Positions 1-10,052 are shown, numbered from the stretch's first letter. The stretch: DNA of 64,000 nucleotides from G963676655 sp963676655 (GCA_963676655.2 CAXXKX010000003.1:4960001-5024000), one strand, 5' to 3'. The notes: generated by a model not told the origin, from the sequence alone. Numbers and translations are program-made.

Positions 1-1
1 T

Positions 2-148
2 CGGATTATGTACACGGTAGGGCAGGCTATTTTAGAAATGCAATTACTGGATAAAGATGTGAAGATCATATATGGCATGCCGTTAAGTGTCAGTGGAAAA
101 AATCCATTTATGGATAGAAAAATGGATGAACTCCTGGCAAACGCATAA
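2..148 (+). CDS. C-terminal fragment of an unknown protein
   Basis: An open frame enters from the left edge and ends at TAA 146-148, giving 48 visible residues that finish with MDELLANA. The start lies outside the window. The visible part is soluble, with no membrane segment or motif I recognise, so no function is assigned. The 150 bases that follow are AT-rich and lead into the transposase promoter. It could be the tail of a real gene or a chance frame at the window edge. Confidence 0.4.
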   Translation, partial: RIMYTVGQAILEMQLLDKDVKIIYGMPLSVSGKNPFMDRKMDELLANA

Positions 149-240
149 ACTGTATGTTGTAACACATTACGCAATATGGTGATTTAAGTAATTTGTTCCC
201 AGTTGCTTGTATTATATTTATAATCTTACTGTCTAACTGT

Positions 241-269
241 TTGACAAATCAACTTTCAGCGTATATATT
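241..269 (+). promoter_or_regulatory. Sigma70-type promoter of the transposase gene
   Basis: TTGACA at 241-246 and TATATT at 264-269 are separated by exactly 17 bases. The start codon at 302 lies about 25 bases downstream of the expected transcription start, and a GGAGG ribosome-binding site is at 290-294. The match is close to consensus, so this gene is probably expressed from its own promoter. Confidence 0.6.
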
Positions 270-301
270 ATCATCAAACAGACAACTTTGGAGGATTGGA
301 C

Positions 302-1279
302 ATGGAATCTAGAATGAAAATCAAAGGAGATGGCTGCTATTATCACTTGTATAACCGCATTGGCTGCTGCAAAGGGGAACATCCTTTCTCTGTGATTGAT
401 AAGGAATACGGCTTTCGTCTTCTGCAAAATCTTTGTGATTACTTTCTGATTGAGGTCATTTCGGCCGCCTGGATGGGCAATCATTTCCACCTCGTGGTCT
501 ACGCTCCGGGACCGGATGAACTGCCGCCGCTTGAGAACATCGTCAACCGGCATAACAATTATTACAAATCAATGAAAACAACGTCGAAATTCGCCCCGAA
601 AAATCCGGTGATCAGCCTCGAAAACGCAGCTCTATGCAAAGAAATCTCCCTAAAAATGATCGACATCAGCCGTTTTATGTCGGCCTACCAACGACGCTTT
701 TCCTGCGTATATAATGAAACCCGAGACCGGACCGGACAACTCTGGGGCAGACGTTTCAAAAGCACAATTCTCGAAAAGGTCAATGCCCTGGCCGCATGCG
801 TCACCTATGTCGAACTCAACCCGGTTCGGGCCGGTTTGAAAAAAGATCCGGGCGAATATAGTTATTCCACTTGGGGACGCTACTGCCAAAGCGGCAGACA
901 CATATTTTATGGTAATTTTGTCAAACATATGAAACCGAATATCACGACCGGTGACACCTCGAAATGGACTGACAAAGAGTTGTTCGCGTTCTTCCGGGGC
1001 GAACTGGCGCGAATCGTAGCGGTTGAATCAGGCGCTTCCAGTGAAGAAATCTACGCCGCGCGCGATAAAGCCCGCCAGAAAGAATCGATGCACGTTCTTT
1101 TCCTGCGTCGAACCAGACATTTCACCGATGGAGTCATTTTAGGATCAAAAATATTTATCCGTGAAACCGGAAGTTGTTTTGGCGATCCAGAGCGAATACG
1201 CAAAAAACAACTGGCACGAGGCCAAAGTCCCTCCGGCACCGCCCTATATTGCTTCAGGAAATTTATTAATTTTTCTTAA
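302..1279 (+). CDS. REP-associated tyrosine transposase (RAYT, Y1_Tnp/IS200-like)
   Basis: This 325-residue protein belongs to the HUH single-strand transposase superfamily that mobilises or processes REP/BIME palindromes. The HUH motif is visible as HFH at residues 61-63 within GNHFHLVV. The conserved YVELNPVRAGL block supplies the probable catalytic tyrosine Tyr169, and RTGQLWGRRFKS upstream of it is typical of RAYTs. I chose ATG 302 over an in-frame TTG at 296 because GGAGG (290-294) is spaced 7 bases from it. The length is normal for the family and the gene appears intact. It is a single gene with its own promoter, convergent with the glycosyltransferase. Several hairpin repeats elsewhere in the window (for example 39465-39531) are candidate substrates, but that link is inference. 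Confidence 0.88.
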   Translation: MESRMKIKGDGCYYHLYNRIGCCKGEHPFSVIDKEYGFRLLQNLCDYFLIEVISAAWMGNHFHLVVYAPGPDELPPLENIVNRHNNYYKSMKTTSKFAPKNPVISLENAALCKEISLKMIDISRFMSAYQRRFSCVYNETRDRTGQLWGRRFKSTILEKVNALAACVTYVELNPVRAGLKKDPGEYSYSTWGRYCQSGRHIFYGNFVKHMKPNITTGDTSKWTDKELFAFFRGELARIVAVESGASSEEIYAARDKARQKESMHVLFLRRTRHFTDGVILGSKIFIRETGSCFGDPERIRKKQLARGQSPSGTALYCFRKFINFS

Positions 1280-1336
1280 CCTGAGTCCACTAATGGTGAT
1301 TAGCTAATATTGGGGAAAATATTCAAAGAATTAATT

Positions 1337-3160
1337 TTATTTGCTTTTACTGAAAATTTTATTTAATTCCGCTTGAGTAAGTTTGTAGATAAACAGAGAA
1401 TGTCCTATTGCTTTGTCAGGGTTACGTTGGCGCAGATATACTCGTAAACGTTGATATTTATGTTGATTGCTACCGGAATTATAGACATTGTTCAACATGG
1501 TTGCGCTGAAAACGTACCAGCCAGGTTTGAATTCGTATCTTTTGTCGCTGTAATCTGCGAACATAGGCAGTGTTATAAGTTGTTGTTGCGGCAGAAAGTA
1601 TTCTGGGGGTAGGATATTCAGGACAGAAACGTATACGGGAGCAGGATTGTTTTTAGGGTTATTTTCCTGTTGGAGAAATTCATCTAAATTCCACATTTCC
1701 TGCCCCCAATCTAATGAGCTGTCACTCAAGAGCCGATGGGTTTGATCTTTGTTGCCGGAGGCACGATTGAAAAACGCAATATAATCAGGAAAAGCAAGTA
1801 ATGTTTCAGTTACCAGCCACCCGGACAGAGTAACGCATATAATGGTTCCGAGGCGCTGTGTTTTCCAACTCTTTTTGCTCAGGATGCCGCCACAGAAAAT
1901 AAAGATGATCGGATATAACGGCAATAAATGCCGATGTCCGATATTCAATCCGGACATCAAGCATGAAATTATGTATATAATAGAGAATGACCATAACGGG
2001 GTGGTTTTCCAAAGTGCCTTATACCAGGTTTCGAATGGTTTTTGTGTGGTTGATATTCGATAAATTGCAAGTATTGAGCTGAGTAAGATTAATAGTAATA
2101 TTGGCAGTGGGGTTTTAATCAGAAAAGTAAATGGGAAAAAATACCAGCGTCCGACATCGTATTTTTCTCCGAGCATATATGCAGAGCGTCTTTTTGCGCT
2201 GTTCAGTGTGTAATCAAGTCCGAACAGGTAGGCTTCAGGTAGAAAATAGTAATCGCTCAGAGTTCTGAGAACGGCAGAACTGTCGTTACTATGATGCAAC
2301 AGGGATTTTCTGATTGATTCCTGATTTTTGCCGGGTTGGATCGAGAAGCGGAAGGAATATGTGGTCCAGATACCACACCAGATAATGATTGAGATTGCAA
2401 TGCCGATTATGATTAGAATTTTGAAATATTTTAAATTACGTTGCTTTTTTCGGGATAACGCAAATATTCCCATAATCAGCAGGGCGGGTCCTATTAAGAG
2501 TCCGGACATTTTGGCAATGACAGACCATAATGCGGTCAATGAGCATAATATAAAATTTTTCGGGGTGATCTTGCGGAGCATTTTCCAGCCATACCAGCAG
2601 GCGGCAAGGAATGCGGTTGTAGCGGCCATATCCGCCGTGATCAAGACGCCATTTGCCAGAATTGTCGGGCTGAATGAATATAGAACAAGTGATAGCAGGC
2701 CACCTTTTGTTCCATAAATTTTAGAGGATATACGCCAGACAAGATAACCGCAGAAGACGCTTAAGAGAAGAATCATAAACCTTGCTCGCATCAGTGATTG
2801 ATAGGCATCGGGTGAATTGATTACCATATTCACGGCGCGGCGCCACTGGGTTAGCTTATTAGGAATAAGACTTTCATGGGAATGCGGCAGTTTTAGACTT
2901 TTATCATTTGCCAGACCGATAGTACCCCAGATTTGAGGAAAAATTCCGCCTTCCGGGTTGACGCTGTAATCATAATCTCGCCATATGGCCACGCCGCCGG
3001 CCATGAAGACTGGTTCGTCGAATGTAAATGACTTGCCGCTCATGCTGCAATAGCCGAGAATAAAATGAATACCCAGCAACATCAACGGCAGATATTTACG
3101 GAGCCGGAAAAACAAAAACTCACCCCGAGTGGAGTGAGTTTCTGTATCAGACTTAGTCAT
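1337..3160 (-). CDS. GT39/ArnT-like multispanning glycosyltransferase
   Basis: This 607-residue integral membrane protein has about ten to twelve hydrophobic segments. An acidic motif after the first membrane segment (FTFDEPVFMAGG, about residues 46-57) matches the loop that carries the catalytic acidic residue in the PMT/ArnT (GT39/GT83, GT-C fold) enzymes, which transfer sugars from polyprenyl-phosphate donors on the outer face of the membrane. A second conserved block, SSLDWGQ (about 490), is seen in bacterial PMT-like proteins. The gene begins 11 bases downstream of the pta stop codon and could be cotranscribed with ackA-pta, although a metabolic link is not obvious. Acceptor and donor cannot be told from sequence. 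The family call is firmer than any substrate. Confidence 0.72.
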   Translation of the reverse strand: MTKSDTETHSTRGEFLFFRLRKYLPLMLLGIHFILGYCSMSGKSFTFDEPVFMAGGVAIWRDYDYSVNPEGGIFPQIWGTIGLANDKSLKLPHSHESLIPNKLTQWRRAVNMVINSPDAYQSLMRARFMILLLSVFCGYLVWRISSKIYGTKGGLLSLVLYSFSPTILANGVLITADMAATTAFLAACWYGWKMLRKITPKNFILCSLTALWSVIAKMSGLLIGPALLIMGIFALSRKKQRNLKYFKILIIIGIAISIIIWCGIWTTYSFRFSIQPGKNQESIRKSLLHHSNDSSAVLRTLSDYYFLPEAYLFGLDYTLNSAKRRSAYMLGEKYDVGRWYFFPFTFLIKTPLPILLLILLSSILAIYRISTTQKPFETWYKALWKTTPLWSFSIIYIISCLMSGLNIGHRHLLPLYPIIFIFCGGILSKKSWKTQRLGTIICVTLSGWLVTETLLAFPDYIAFFNRASGNKDQTHRLLSDSSLDWGQEMWNLDEFLQQENNPKNNPAPVYVSVLNILPPEYFLPQQQLITLPMFADYSDKRYEFKPGWYVFSATMLNNVYNSGSNQHKYQRLRVYLRQRNPDKAIGHSLFIYKLTQAELNKIFSKSK

Positions 3161-3171
3161 TTTTGCGCCAA

Positions 3172-4188
3172 TCAGCCCTTGAGAGACTGACAGACGGTTA
3201 CTGCTGCCATGCCGACGATGTCATCAGCGGAGCAGCCGCGAGACAGGTCATTGAGCGGAGCTTTCAGGCCCATCAAAATCGGGCCGTAAGCATCGGCTCC
3301 GGCCAGACGCTGGGTCAATTTGTAAGCGATGTTACCGGCGTTAAGGTCCGGAAAAATCAATACGTTGGCATCACCCTGGATCGCGCTTTCCGGGGCCTTG
3401 GATGCGGCTACTGAGGGAACGAGAGCCGCGTCGGCCTGCAGTTCGCCGTCGGTGACGATATCGAGACCTTCAGACGCGATTTTGGCCTTGAATAATTCAG
3501 TTGCTTTGGTGATTTTTTCAAGAATAGCGTGTTCGGCGCTGCCTTTTGTTGAGAAAGAGAGGAACGCCACTTTGGGTTGGTCTCCGACCAGCAAGCGGAA
3601 TGTATCGGCGGCGGCGACGGCGATATCAACCAACTGTTCCGCATTGGGATCGGGATTGACGCCGCAATCGGCATAGAGAAGCGCCTGGTTGCCATTGGGG
3701 GCCGGGTATTTCAGGTCCATCAGGAATGAGCTGGAACCAATTTTAATGCCGGGAGCGGTGCCGATACACATGAAAGCGGCCCGGAGCATATCGGGTGTGC
3801 TGGCGATACTGCCGGCTACAAGTCCGTTGACCATTCCGGCGTGGCACATCATAGCGCCGTAGAAAATGCGGGAGGACACTGATTTACGGGCTTTATCCAT
3901 ATCGATGTCTTTGCCTTTTGCCTGGCGCATGGCCATGAATTCGGCGGCAAATTTATCAAGATCCGGGCTGTTCAGGTAATCAACCGCGGTAAAATTGCGT
4001 TCGGTGACTCCGGCTTCGCTGCAGGCGTTGTCGATTTCTTCCGGAGAACCCAGAACGATAACGTCGGCGATTTTAAGTTTTTTAATTTCATTTGCGGCCT
4101 TGACCACGCGCGGGTCCTGACCCTCCGGCAGCACGATTTTGCTGTCGACCTTTGAGGCTTTTTCTATTAATTTTTCAATAGCTGACAT
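3172..4188 (-). CDS. pta: Phosphate acetyltransferase
   Basis: Pta converts acetyl-CoA and phosphate to acetyl phosphate and CoA in the cytoplasm; with AckA this yields ATP and acetate. The 338-residue protein is the short, single-domain PTA_PTB form lacking the regulatory N-terminal domains of E. coli Pta. It starts MSAIEKLIEKASKVDSKI and carries KIVLPEGQDPRVV near the N-terminus and the glycine- and serine-rich family blocks in the second half. I moved the start inward to ATG 4188 because AGGA lies about 9 bases upstream; a longer reading from 4209 would begin inside the leader. It follows ackA by 36 bases, so the two genes form one operon. Confidence 0.93.
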   Translation of the reverse strand: MSAIEKLIEKASKVDSKIVLPEGQDPRVVKAANEIKKLKIADVIVLGSPEEIDNACSEAGVTERNFTAVDYLNSPDLDKFAAEFMAMRQAKGKDIDMDKARKSVSSRIFYGAMMCHAGMVNGLVAGSIASTPDMLRAAFMCIGTAPGIKIGSSSFLMDLKYPAPNGNQALLYADCGVNPDPNAEQLVDIAVAAADTFRLLVGDQPKVAFLSFSTKGSAEHAILEKITKATELFKAKIASEGLDIVTDGELQADAALVPSVAASKAPESAIQGDANVLIFPDLNAGNIAYKLTQRLAGADAYGPILMGLKAPLNDLSRGCSADDIVGMAAVTVCQSLKG

Positions 4189-4224
4189 TTTTTTATTTCC
4201 TGTTAGCAATACAAATTTATATGC

Positions 4225-5466
4225 TTATTTTTTAACTTTGATTTTACCGTAAATTTCCGGATCGGCTTCTTGTTGGAGAGTTGTGACCACGCTGCGGGCG
4301 ATCATCAATTCTTCGTCGGTCGGCATGACAACCGCTTTGCACGCGCTGTCCGGGGTTGAGATGATACCGCGGGTGCCGTAGCATTGTTTGTTGGCTTCGT
4401 CATCCAGCATGATAGATAAGCCGCCGAGAGACTTCATGATCTCGGTCCGGATCGGCAGGCTGTATTCGCCGACACCGCCGGTGAAGACGATAACGTCCGC
4501 TCTGCCGAGGAGAGTGTAATAAGCGCCGATGTATTTGACTATGCGACGGACAAACATCCGTTTGGCGCGCAAAGCCTGCTGGTCGCCGTCTTCAGCCGCC
4601 TGCAGGATATCGCGCATATCGCCGCTGCCGATGCCGCCGACGCCGAGAAGTCCGCTTTGCTTGTTGAGGATCTTATCGACTTCGTCCGGAGTCTTGCCGA
4701 GTTTCAGGAGGTAGAGTAGTACCGCGGGGTCGATGTCGCCGCAGCGGGTTCCCATGACCAGGCCTTCCAGCGGGGTGAGTCCCATCGAAGTATCGATAAC
4801 AGTACCGTTGTTGATCGCGGCCATACTGCAGCCGTTGCCCAGATGGCAGGTGATCATTTTCAGTTTATGGAACGGGATTTCGAGATACGCGGCAGTTGCT
4901 TTGGCCACGAAGTTATGGCTGGTGCCGTGGAATCCGTAGCGGCGGATGCCGTATTTGGTGTAGAGTTCGTAGGGGATCGCATAGAGGTATGCTTCAGGGG
5001 GCATGGTCTGGTGAAACGCGGTGTCGAAGACGCTGACATTGGGAACGCCGGGGAAAGTTTCTTCGCAAGCGATAATCCCGGCCAGATTCGGGGGATTGTG
5101 CAGTGGAGCCAGTTGGAAGCAGTCGCGAATTATATCCTTGACATGTTCGTTCACCAGAACCGGTTTAGTGGTTTGCTCGCCGCCATGCACTACGCGGTGT
5201 CCGATAGCTTCAACATCTTTAAGGCTTTCAATAACTCCGACTTCCTTGTCGCAAAGTTTATCGCAAATACATTTCATGGCGCCGATATGATCACCTACCG
5301 GCATGATTTCTTCTATTTCAACTCCGTCATGTCTTTTATAGATCAGATTCGGGTTGTCCAGCCCGAGGCGTTCGGCAAGGCCTTTAGCCAGGACTTTTTC
5401 TTTTTCCATCGAATAAAGCGTGAACTTCATCGATGAGCTTCCAGCGTTCAAAACAAGAACTTTCAT
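4225..5466 (-). CDS. ackA: Acetate kinase
   Basis: Acetate kinase transfers phosphate between acetyl phosphate and ADP, making ATP and acetate as the last fermentative step after Pta. The 413-residue protein has the normal length and all family signatures: NAGSSSMKF at the N-terminus (adenosine/phosphate fold of the ASKHA superfamily), the TAFHQTMP block, HLGNGCSMAAI for phosphate binding, and GVGEYS near the C-terminus. ATG 5466 is chosen because AAGGTGG sits 8 bases upstream; the frame remains open further upstream but codes for an unlike, lysine-rich leader. It is the first gene of an ackA-pta transcript. The 370-base region in front is AT-rich and probably contains the promoter. Confidence 0.95.
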   Translation of the reverse strand: MKVLVLNAGSSSMKFTLYSMEKEKVLAKGLAERLGLDNPNLIYKRHDGVEIEEIMPVGDHIGAMKCICDKLCDKEVGVIESLKDVEAIGHRVVHGGEQTTKPVLVNEHVKDIIRDCFQLAPLHNPPNLAGIIACEETFPGVPNVSVFDTAFHQTMPPEAYLYAIPYELYTKYGIRRYGFHGTSHNFVAKATAAYLEIPFHKLKMITCHLGNGCSMAAINNGTVIDTSMGLTPLEGLVMGTRCGDIDPAVLLYLLKLGKTPDEVDKILNKQSGLLGVGGIGSGDMRDILQAAEDGDQQALRAKRMFVRRIVKYIGAYYTLLGRADVIVFTGGVGEYSLPIRTEIMKSLGGLSIMLDDEANKQCYGTRGIISTPDSACKAVVMPTDEELMIARSVVTTLQQEADPEIYGKIKVKK

Positions 5467-5529
5467 CTTTTTTTCCACCTTGGATTTTGTTGTTATAAAT
5501 AAAAAATCGCATATTTTGCTTTGATACAA

Positions 5530-5839
5530 AATAATACTTTTCCAGGATATTTTTTCATCTTTGTCAATACGCCGTTTTTCAGGCGAATGTAAGTCAAATT
5601 TTCATCCTGAAAGTGTGTTAAAACCAAACTACCTTTGTAATATACATCAGAATGGGCTTTTTACCAATTAAATAAACATAAAAAAATATGATTTTTTATG
5701 TCAAAACACAGCTATCCCGCAAACGGGATAACTGGAGTTGAAAGTTGAAGGTTGAATGTTGAAAGTAAAGTCAAATTCGGTTCAAAAAATTGTGACGAGA
5801 CATCTACTCACTCCCACTCAGGAATTAAAAAAAACGAAT
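5530..5839. other. Intergenic region between SMC operon and ackA
   Basis: About 310 AT-rich bases hold no plausible gene. The clearest structure is an inverted repeat at 5713-5730 (TATCCCG, four-base loop, CGGGATA). Read on the minus strand it lies about 110 bases past the SMC gene stop and is followed by a short T-containing stretch, so it may be a weak terminator of the cmk-SMC operon. The part nearest ackA is expected to carry the ackA promoter, but I see no near-consensus pair. Confidence 0.4.
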
Positions 5840-8800
5840 TTACTGGATTTCTTCCGTGAACTTAATCTCCAGTTCTTCATCTTCCGGTGTAAACATGTCT
5901 ATCTCCTTGTCGCGTTTCCAGTGGAACGGATAAAGGTGAACGTCGTAATTCTTATCCTTGACCACCAACAGGGTGGTTGAGCATGTTATTTCGTCCTTAA
6001 CGCCGTCCTGATCCGGAGAGGCGACAAATAGCTGTAAGCCGAGGTCGGTGGCAAAACCGAGCAGTTGGTCACGCCGTTGCGCGTCGATGCCATAGAATGC
6101 CTCATCGAACAATAGTGAATTCAGTTGGATGCCGGAACCGGTGAACATAAAGTGGGCGATCGTCAGCATTAAGAGATAGTTCGGCACAGCCTGTTCGCCG
6201 CCGGAGCCGATACTCTTGACCCTGGCGTCCATCGTCGCTTCGGAACCGGATTCCGAGAAAACGTGCATTTCGTAATGGAACCAGTTGCGGTAATCCAGCA
6301 GTTCCGGTATTTCGCCCGGTTCGGTATTGATGATTTCCTCGCGATGTTCCTGGAAGAAGAATTCCAGTTCCTCTTCAAGGTCCGGATTATATTCGGAGAA
6401 TCCTTTGATAATGCGCAGCAGGCTTTCATACTCTTCACGCGGCCGGACCCGGATCCGGTAGCTGTTTGACCCAAAATTGCGGTTTTGCAGTAACGCGTTG
6501 ATATCGCGCACCATCTTTTCGAGCCCGTGTACCTTTTCCGCCAGAGCGTGAATCATTTGGTTCATGACAATTTGTTTGAAGAGGTTGCTTGTCTGTTCGT
6601 TGATGATCTCGTGCTGTTCCTCAACGCTTCTGCTCAAAGGAGCTTCAATCTGGAGCGCTGTCTGACCATCGCGGGCTATAAGCTGGTTGGAATCCTGATC
6701 ATAGGAGAAGCCGTAGGAGATGCCGCGAATGTCATTGATCTTCAATTTAACTTCCGCTCTGATTTCACCGGCTTTGAGCCGCTGTTTTTCAGCTCTTGAA
6801 GTAGCGTCTTGAGGCAGATGGATGCGGTTTTCCGCGCGTTTGTCCTCGATAAACGTTTTCGGGTCGCTGATTTGGTAATGGCTATTGAGGTTTTCTGAAG
6901 CGGCTTCAAACTCTTCCGTCAGGGCTTCAAGTCTTTCGGCCAGGGATTTACTCAAAGCGGCTTTTTCCTCTACTCCGGCTTCACAATGGCCGATCTTCTT
7001 ATCAGTCTGGCTGATTCGTTTTTCACAGGCTTCAAGTTTCTCTTTGGCCTCGTGGCAGGCTTCATCCAGTTTTTCCAGATCATGACTGTGAATAAATTCC
7101 GTTACGACTTCAAGCTGTTTTTCCTCTTCCTGGAGTTCTGTTTCCAGGTGCTCCAGACGGGCTTTGGTGTCTGCCACATTTTCATGTTTATGGCTGAAGC
7201 TGGCGTTGAGACCGGACAAGACATCGGCTCCGATCCTGAGTTCCTTTATCCCCGCTTCAAGGTCGGCGGCAAAGCGTTTCAAAGTGCGTTGACTGGTAAC
7301 GAGTTTTTTCAATTCCGACTCTTCGTTTTTTCGTTCCTCGCTGAGGTCCTTTAATTCCTCGTCGAGTTCGCGGACCAGTCGTTTCTGCTCTTTTACCCGG
7401 GCTTCAGAACCGATCAGCCGGGCCGGGCGGTCGAAAAAGCTCTGGATGTGGGATCTGAAACTTACGTAACGAACCCCGTCGTCGGTAAAATCAATATCCG
7501 GCGGTGCGCCGGCCGACATTTCTTTTAGCAGGATTTTCAGGCAGAACGGATTGCTTTTCTTGACGTCGAAAACCGTGTTCGCCCAGTCGGTAAAAGCCGG
7601 CGGAATCCGGCCCATGTCGTTTTTCATGACCGCGAGCCGGTGTCCCGGATATTCATTCAACATGATTTCGGCGGTAGCTTCATATTCGTCTTCGTCTGAA
7701 ACGATGGTAGCCAGCACTTTTTCCCCGATAAGCTCCTCAATCCTGCCGCGATCATCTTTGCCTAGATCGGAGTGCCATTCCAATCCCTTGTAGAGGGGGA
7801 AACTTGACAGCATGGCCGCTTCGAGTTCTTCTTCCAGAATCTCGAAATCCAATATTTCCGGTTTTGCTTCCTTGACCGCTTTCAGCTTGTCATATTCTTC
7901 TTTGAGCGATTCTTCCTGCTCTTTGTATTTGTTCATCCGCTGTTCGCTGTACTGAGCTTCGGCGGCGGTTTTGGCGGCTTCGGCATGAGCGGCGGACAGT
8001 AATTTATCCAACGGGTCAAGCTGGACCTCGCGATGCGGATTGTCGCTGCGTACCGCGGTTTCGAGCGTTGCGAGCGCCTCTGATAGTTCCAGTTCTATTT
8101 TGGAAACTTTATTTGAAATTTTCTTCATCAGCCCGGCGGCATTTTCCCGGAATGACTCAAGCTGTTTTCCGGCAGCTTCATCCAGAGAACTCAATTCTTC
8201 GTGTTTTTCTGCCAAAGCCTTGCTTTCATGCTCAAACCTTGCACGTTTGCTGTCAACTGATGCCTGAAGGTGCTGGCGACGGGCCAGAGACCCGCCAGAA
8301 TCACGGGACTTCAGTTCATCCAGCTTTCCGGTCAAAGCATCTTTTTGCTCTTTCAGTTCAGATAGTTCCCTGGTCAGCGCATCCAGATCATGCTGGAATT
8401 TAGTGATCTCATTACCGGTTTCAGTTAATTCAGTTTGAGTTCTGGCCTCTCTGATTTGCAGTGCCATCGCGTCATACAAAGCCGCATCGCATTCAGCCTG
8501 ACTTATCCGGTTGAGCAGAGATATCAGTTCGCGAACATAGAGCAGGCGTTGATCCAGGTTTTCCAGATCGCCGCGCGAACCTTCAATTGATTTGATCGCC
8601 TCAATGATTCGTTCAAATACTTCCTGATCGGCTTCCGGCAGCAGTTTCTTGAACAAGATATGGTAATCCGAGGTGTGCGACGCAATTTCCCGGTAAGCCT
8701 TGCCCATGGCCAGGAAACGGCAGAAATCACGGAACTGCGAACGGCCGCCGAGAAAGCGTTCCGCCAGCCGGTTGCAATAGGTATGTATCTGACCGAAAAC

Positions 8801-9307
8801 TTCGTCATTGCCCAGCGCTGATTTCAATTCCTGGAAGTCGCGTGGACGTTCGCCTTTTTTCTCTTTTACCAGAAATGGCACTTCCGTCATCGGACAATCG
8901 CAGATAACGCCCCAGCGTTTCAGGTTTTCATCCGGAGAGCCGACCGACATTCCGACCGCCGCCGTGGCGATCCTGCCGTCTTTGCTGACGATTTCGAGTA
9001 CGGCATAGGTGACGCCGCCGTTTGGACGCATGTGGCCGGTGTCGACATTGTAGCGGGTGATGATGCCCTGCGCCCGGCGTCCCTGCTGTTTGCTTCCGGC
9101 GATCCGGGCCGCGGCGTTGAATTCCATGTATTCGCCGGCTGTCAGTACATAATGCACCGCGTCCAGTACGGTTGTTTTGCCGGAACCATTGTCGCCGAGC
9201 ATGAACAGGTGTCCGCCGCCGACGATATCGACGGTAACATCCTCGAAGTTGTGGAAGTTGATCAAGCGGATTCGCTTGACGAAAAATGATTGATTGCGCT
9301 TACTCAT
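5840..9307 (-). CDS. SMC-like ATPase of a MukB/MksB/JetC-type complex
   Basis: This 1155-residue protein has the layout of MukB/MksB/JetC: an N-terminal half-ATPase with Walker A GDNGSGKTT at residues 38-46, two long coiled-coil arms rich in Glu, Lys, Leu and Arg (about 270-520 and 690-870) around a hinge-like centre, and a C-terminal half-ATPase with the ABC signature-like SIGSGGEQ (1032-1039) and Walker B LLFDEA (1065-1070). These are the parts of a DNA-loop-extruding SMC dimer. ATG 9307 is preceded by AAGGAGG six bases upstream and overlaps the stop of the KITE gene by 8 bases, so translation is coupled. With its two neighbours it forms a full condensin-type trio. The family includes the chromosome-segregation complexes MukBEF and MksBEF and the anti-plasmid Wadjet JetABC; JetD/MksG is absent here. 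Whether it acts in segregation or defence cannot be read from this gene alone. Confidence 0.88.
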   Translation of the reverse strand: MSKRNQSFFVKRIRLINFHNFEDVTVDIVGGGHLFMLGDNGSGKTTVLDAVHYVLTAGEYMEFNAAARIAGSKQQGRRAQGIITRYNVDTGHMRPNGGVTYAVLEIVSKDGRIATAAVGMSVGSPDENLKRWGVICDCPMTEVPFLVKEKKGERPRDFQELKSALGNDEVFGQIHTYCNRLAERFLGGRSQFRDFCRFLAMGKAYREIASHTSDYHILFKKLLPEADQEVFERIIEAIKSIEGSRGDLENLDQRLLYVRELISLLNRISQAECDAALYDAMALQIREARTQTELTETGNEITKFQHDLDALTRELSELKEQKDALTGKLDELKSRDSGGSLARRQHLQASVDSKRARFEHESKALAEKHEELSSLDEAAGKQLESFRENAAGLMKKISNKVSKIELELSEALATLETAVRSDNPHREVQLDPLDKLLSAAHAEAAKTAAEAQYSEQRMNKYKEQEESLKEEYDKLKAVKEAKPEILDFEILEEELEAAMLSSFPLYKGLEWHSDLGKDDRGRIEELIGEKVLATIVSDEDEYEATAEIMLNEYPGHRLAVMKNDMGRIPPAFTDWANTVFDVKKSNPFCLKILLKEMSAGAPPDIDFTDDGVRYVSFRSHIQSFFDRPARLIGSEARVKEQKRLVRELDEELKDLSEERKNEESELKKLVTSQRTLKRFAADLEAGIKELRIGADVLSGLNASFSHKHENVADTKARLEHLETELQEEEKQLEVVTEFIHSHDLEKLDEACHEAKEKLEACEKRISQTDKKIGHCEAGVEEKAALSKSLAERLEALTEEFEAASENLNSHYQISDPKTFIEDKRAENRIHLPQDATSRAEKQRLKAGEIRAEVKLKINDIRGISYGFSYDQDSNQLIARDGQTALQIEAPLSRSVEEQHEIINEQTSNLFKQIVMNQMIHALAEKVHGLEKMVRDINALLQNRNFGSNSYRIRVRPREEYESLLRIIKGFSEYNPDLEEELEFFFQEHREEIINTEPGEIPELLDYRNWFHYEMHVFSESGSEATMDARVKSIGSGGEQAVPNYLLMLTIAHFMFTGSGIQLNSLLFDEAFYGIDAQRRDQLLGFATDLGLQLFVASPDQDGVKDEITCSTTLLVVKDKNYDVHLYPFHWKRDKEIDMFTPEDEELEIKFTEEIQ

Positions 9308-10052
9308 TTTCCGCCTCCTTCTCTTCCGGCAGCAGTTCGGCTTCCGGTTCAGACTCCTCTTCCTGAGGCGGTTCCGCGTCGAGAATCTCATCCTCGTCAA
9401 ACGTGATTTCCGTATCAGGATCTATCTCGTCTATCTCGTTGGTCAGGCGACCTGAATTGTAATGATATAACGCCGGTAAGGCTTCAAATATCAGTTGTTC
9501 GCGGGTCAATTCCATGCCTTTAGGACGCTGAATCTCGCACAGAAAACGATGTTTCAGCAATTTTGGCATGAGCGGCGCGAGGATTGTCCGGCGGATATGT
9601 TCAGCGGTATAAGTTTCCTGCTGGTCCTTGAACAGTTCCTGGAATCTCCGGCATTCAAACTCCAGCAGTTCCCCGAACGTGAAACGGGGGTTGCTGTTAT
9701 CCTCGACGGTCATCGAGTTTTCCTCCAGCAATTTTTCAAAAAACTCGATCAGCAGCATAAACGCGATACAGTCGTCACGGGTGCCGAGCCGGAATTGCTG
9801 CCGGTTGGCCGGGGTTATCGCGTCGTTATACCATTTTTCCTTGTAAACTCTGGCGCATTTGACGTCGATGATCAGTTCCCAGCCGAAAAATTCCCGGAAA
9901 AATTCCCGGAACTCTTCCTGACAGCGCCGCAGAAACAAAAACAGATCTTCATTGTCGGAGCGGTAAAAATAGGCTGACTCAAGCAGGATATTCAGCAGAG
10001 CCTGGACCTGTTCCGGCCGTTTCTCCAATAGTTCTTGCAACTTGTTTGTCAT
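9300..10052 (-). CDS. KITE subunit of the SMC complex (MksE/JetB-like, DUF4194)
   Basis: A 250-residue soluble protein sits between the kleisin-like and SMC genes, where MukE/MksE/JetB (DUF4194) is found. KITE proteins are paired winged-helix subunits that bind the kleisin and DNA. The first 190 residues are helix-rich and fit this (for example LGTRDDCIAFMLLIEFFEKL). From about residue 205 the tail is extremely acidic, with long Asp/Glu runs up to the C-terminus, and probably disordered. AAAGG lies upstream of ATG 10052. The 3' end overlaps the SMC start by 8 bases and the gene begins 24 bases after the kleisin stop. The assignment rests mainly on operon position, size and fold character. Confidence 0.75.
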   Translation of the reverse strand: MTNKLQELLEKRPEQVQALLNILLESAYFYRSDNEDLFLFLRRCQEEFREFFREFFGWELIIDVKCARVYKEKWYNDAITPANRQQFRLGTRDDCIAFMLLIEFFEKLLEENSMTVEDNSNPRFTFGELLEFECRRFQELFKDQQETYTAEHIRRTILAPLMPKLLKHRFLCEIQRPKGMELTREQLIFEALPALYHYNSGRLTNEIDEIDPDTEITFDEDEILDAEPPQEEESEPEAELLPEEKEAENE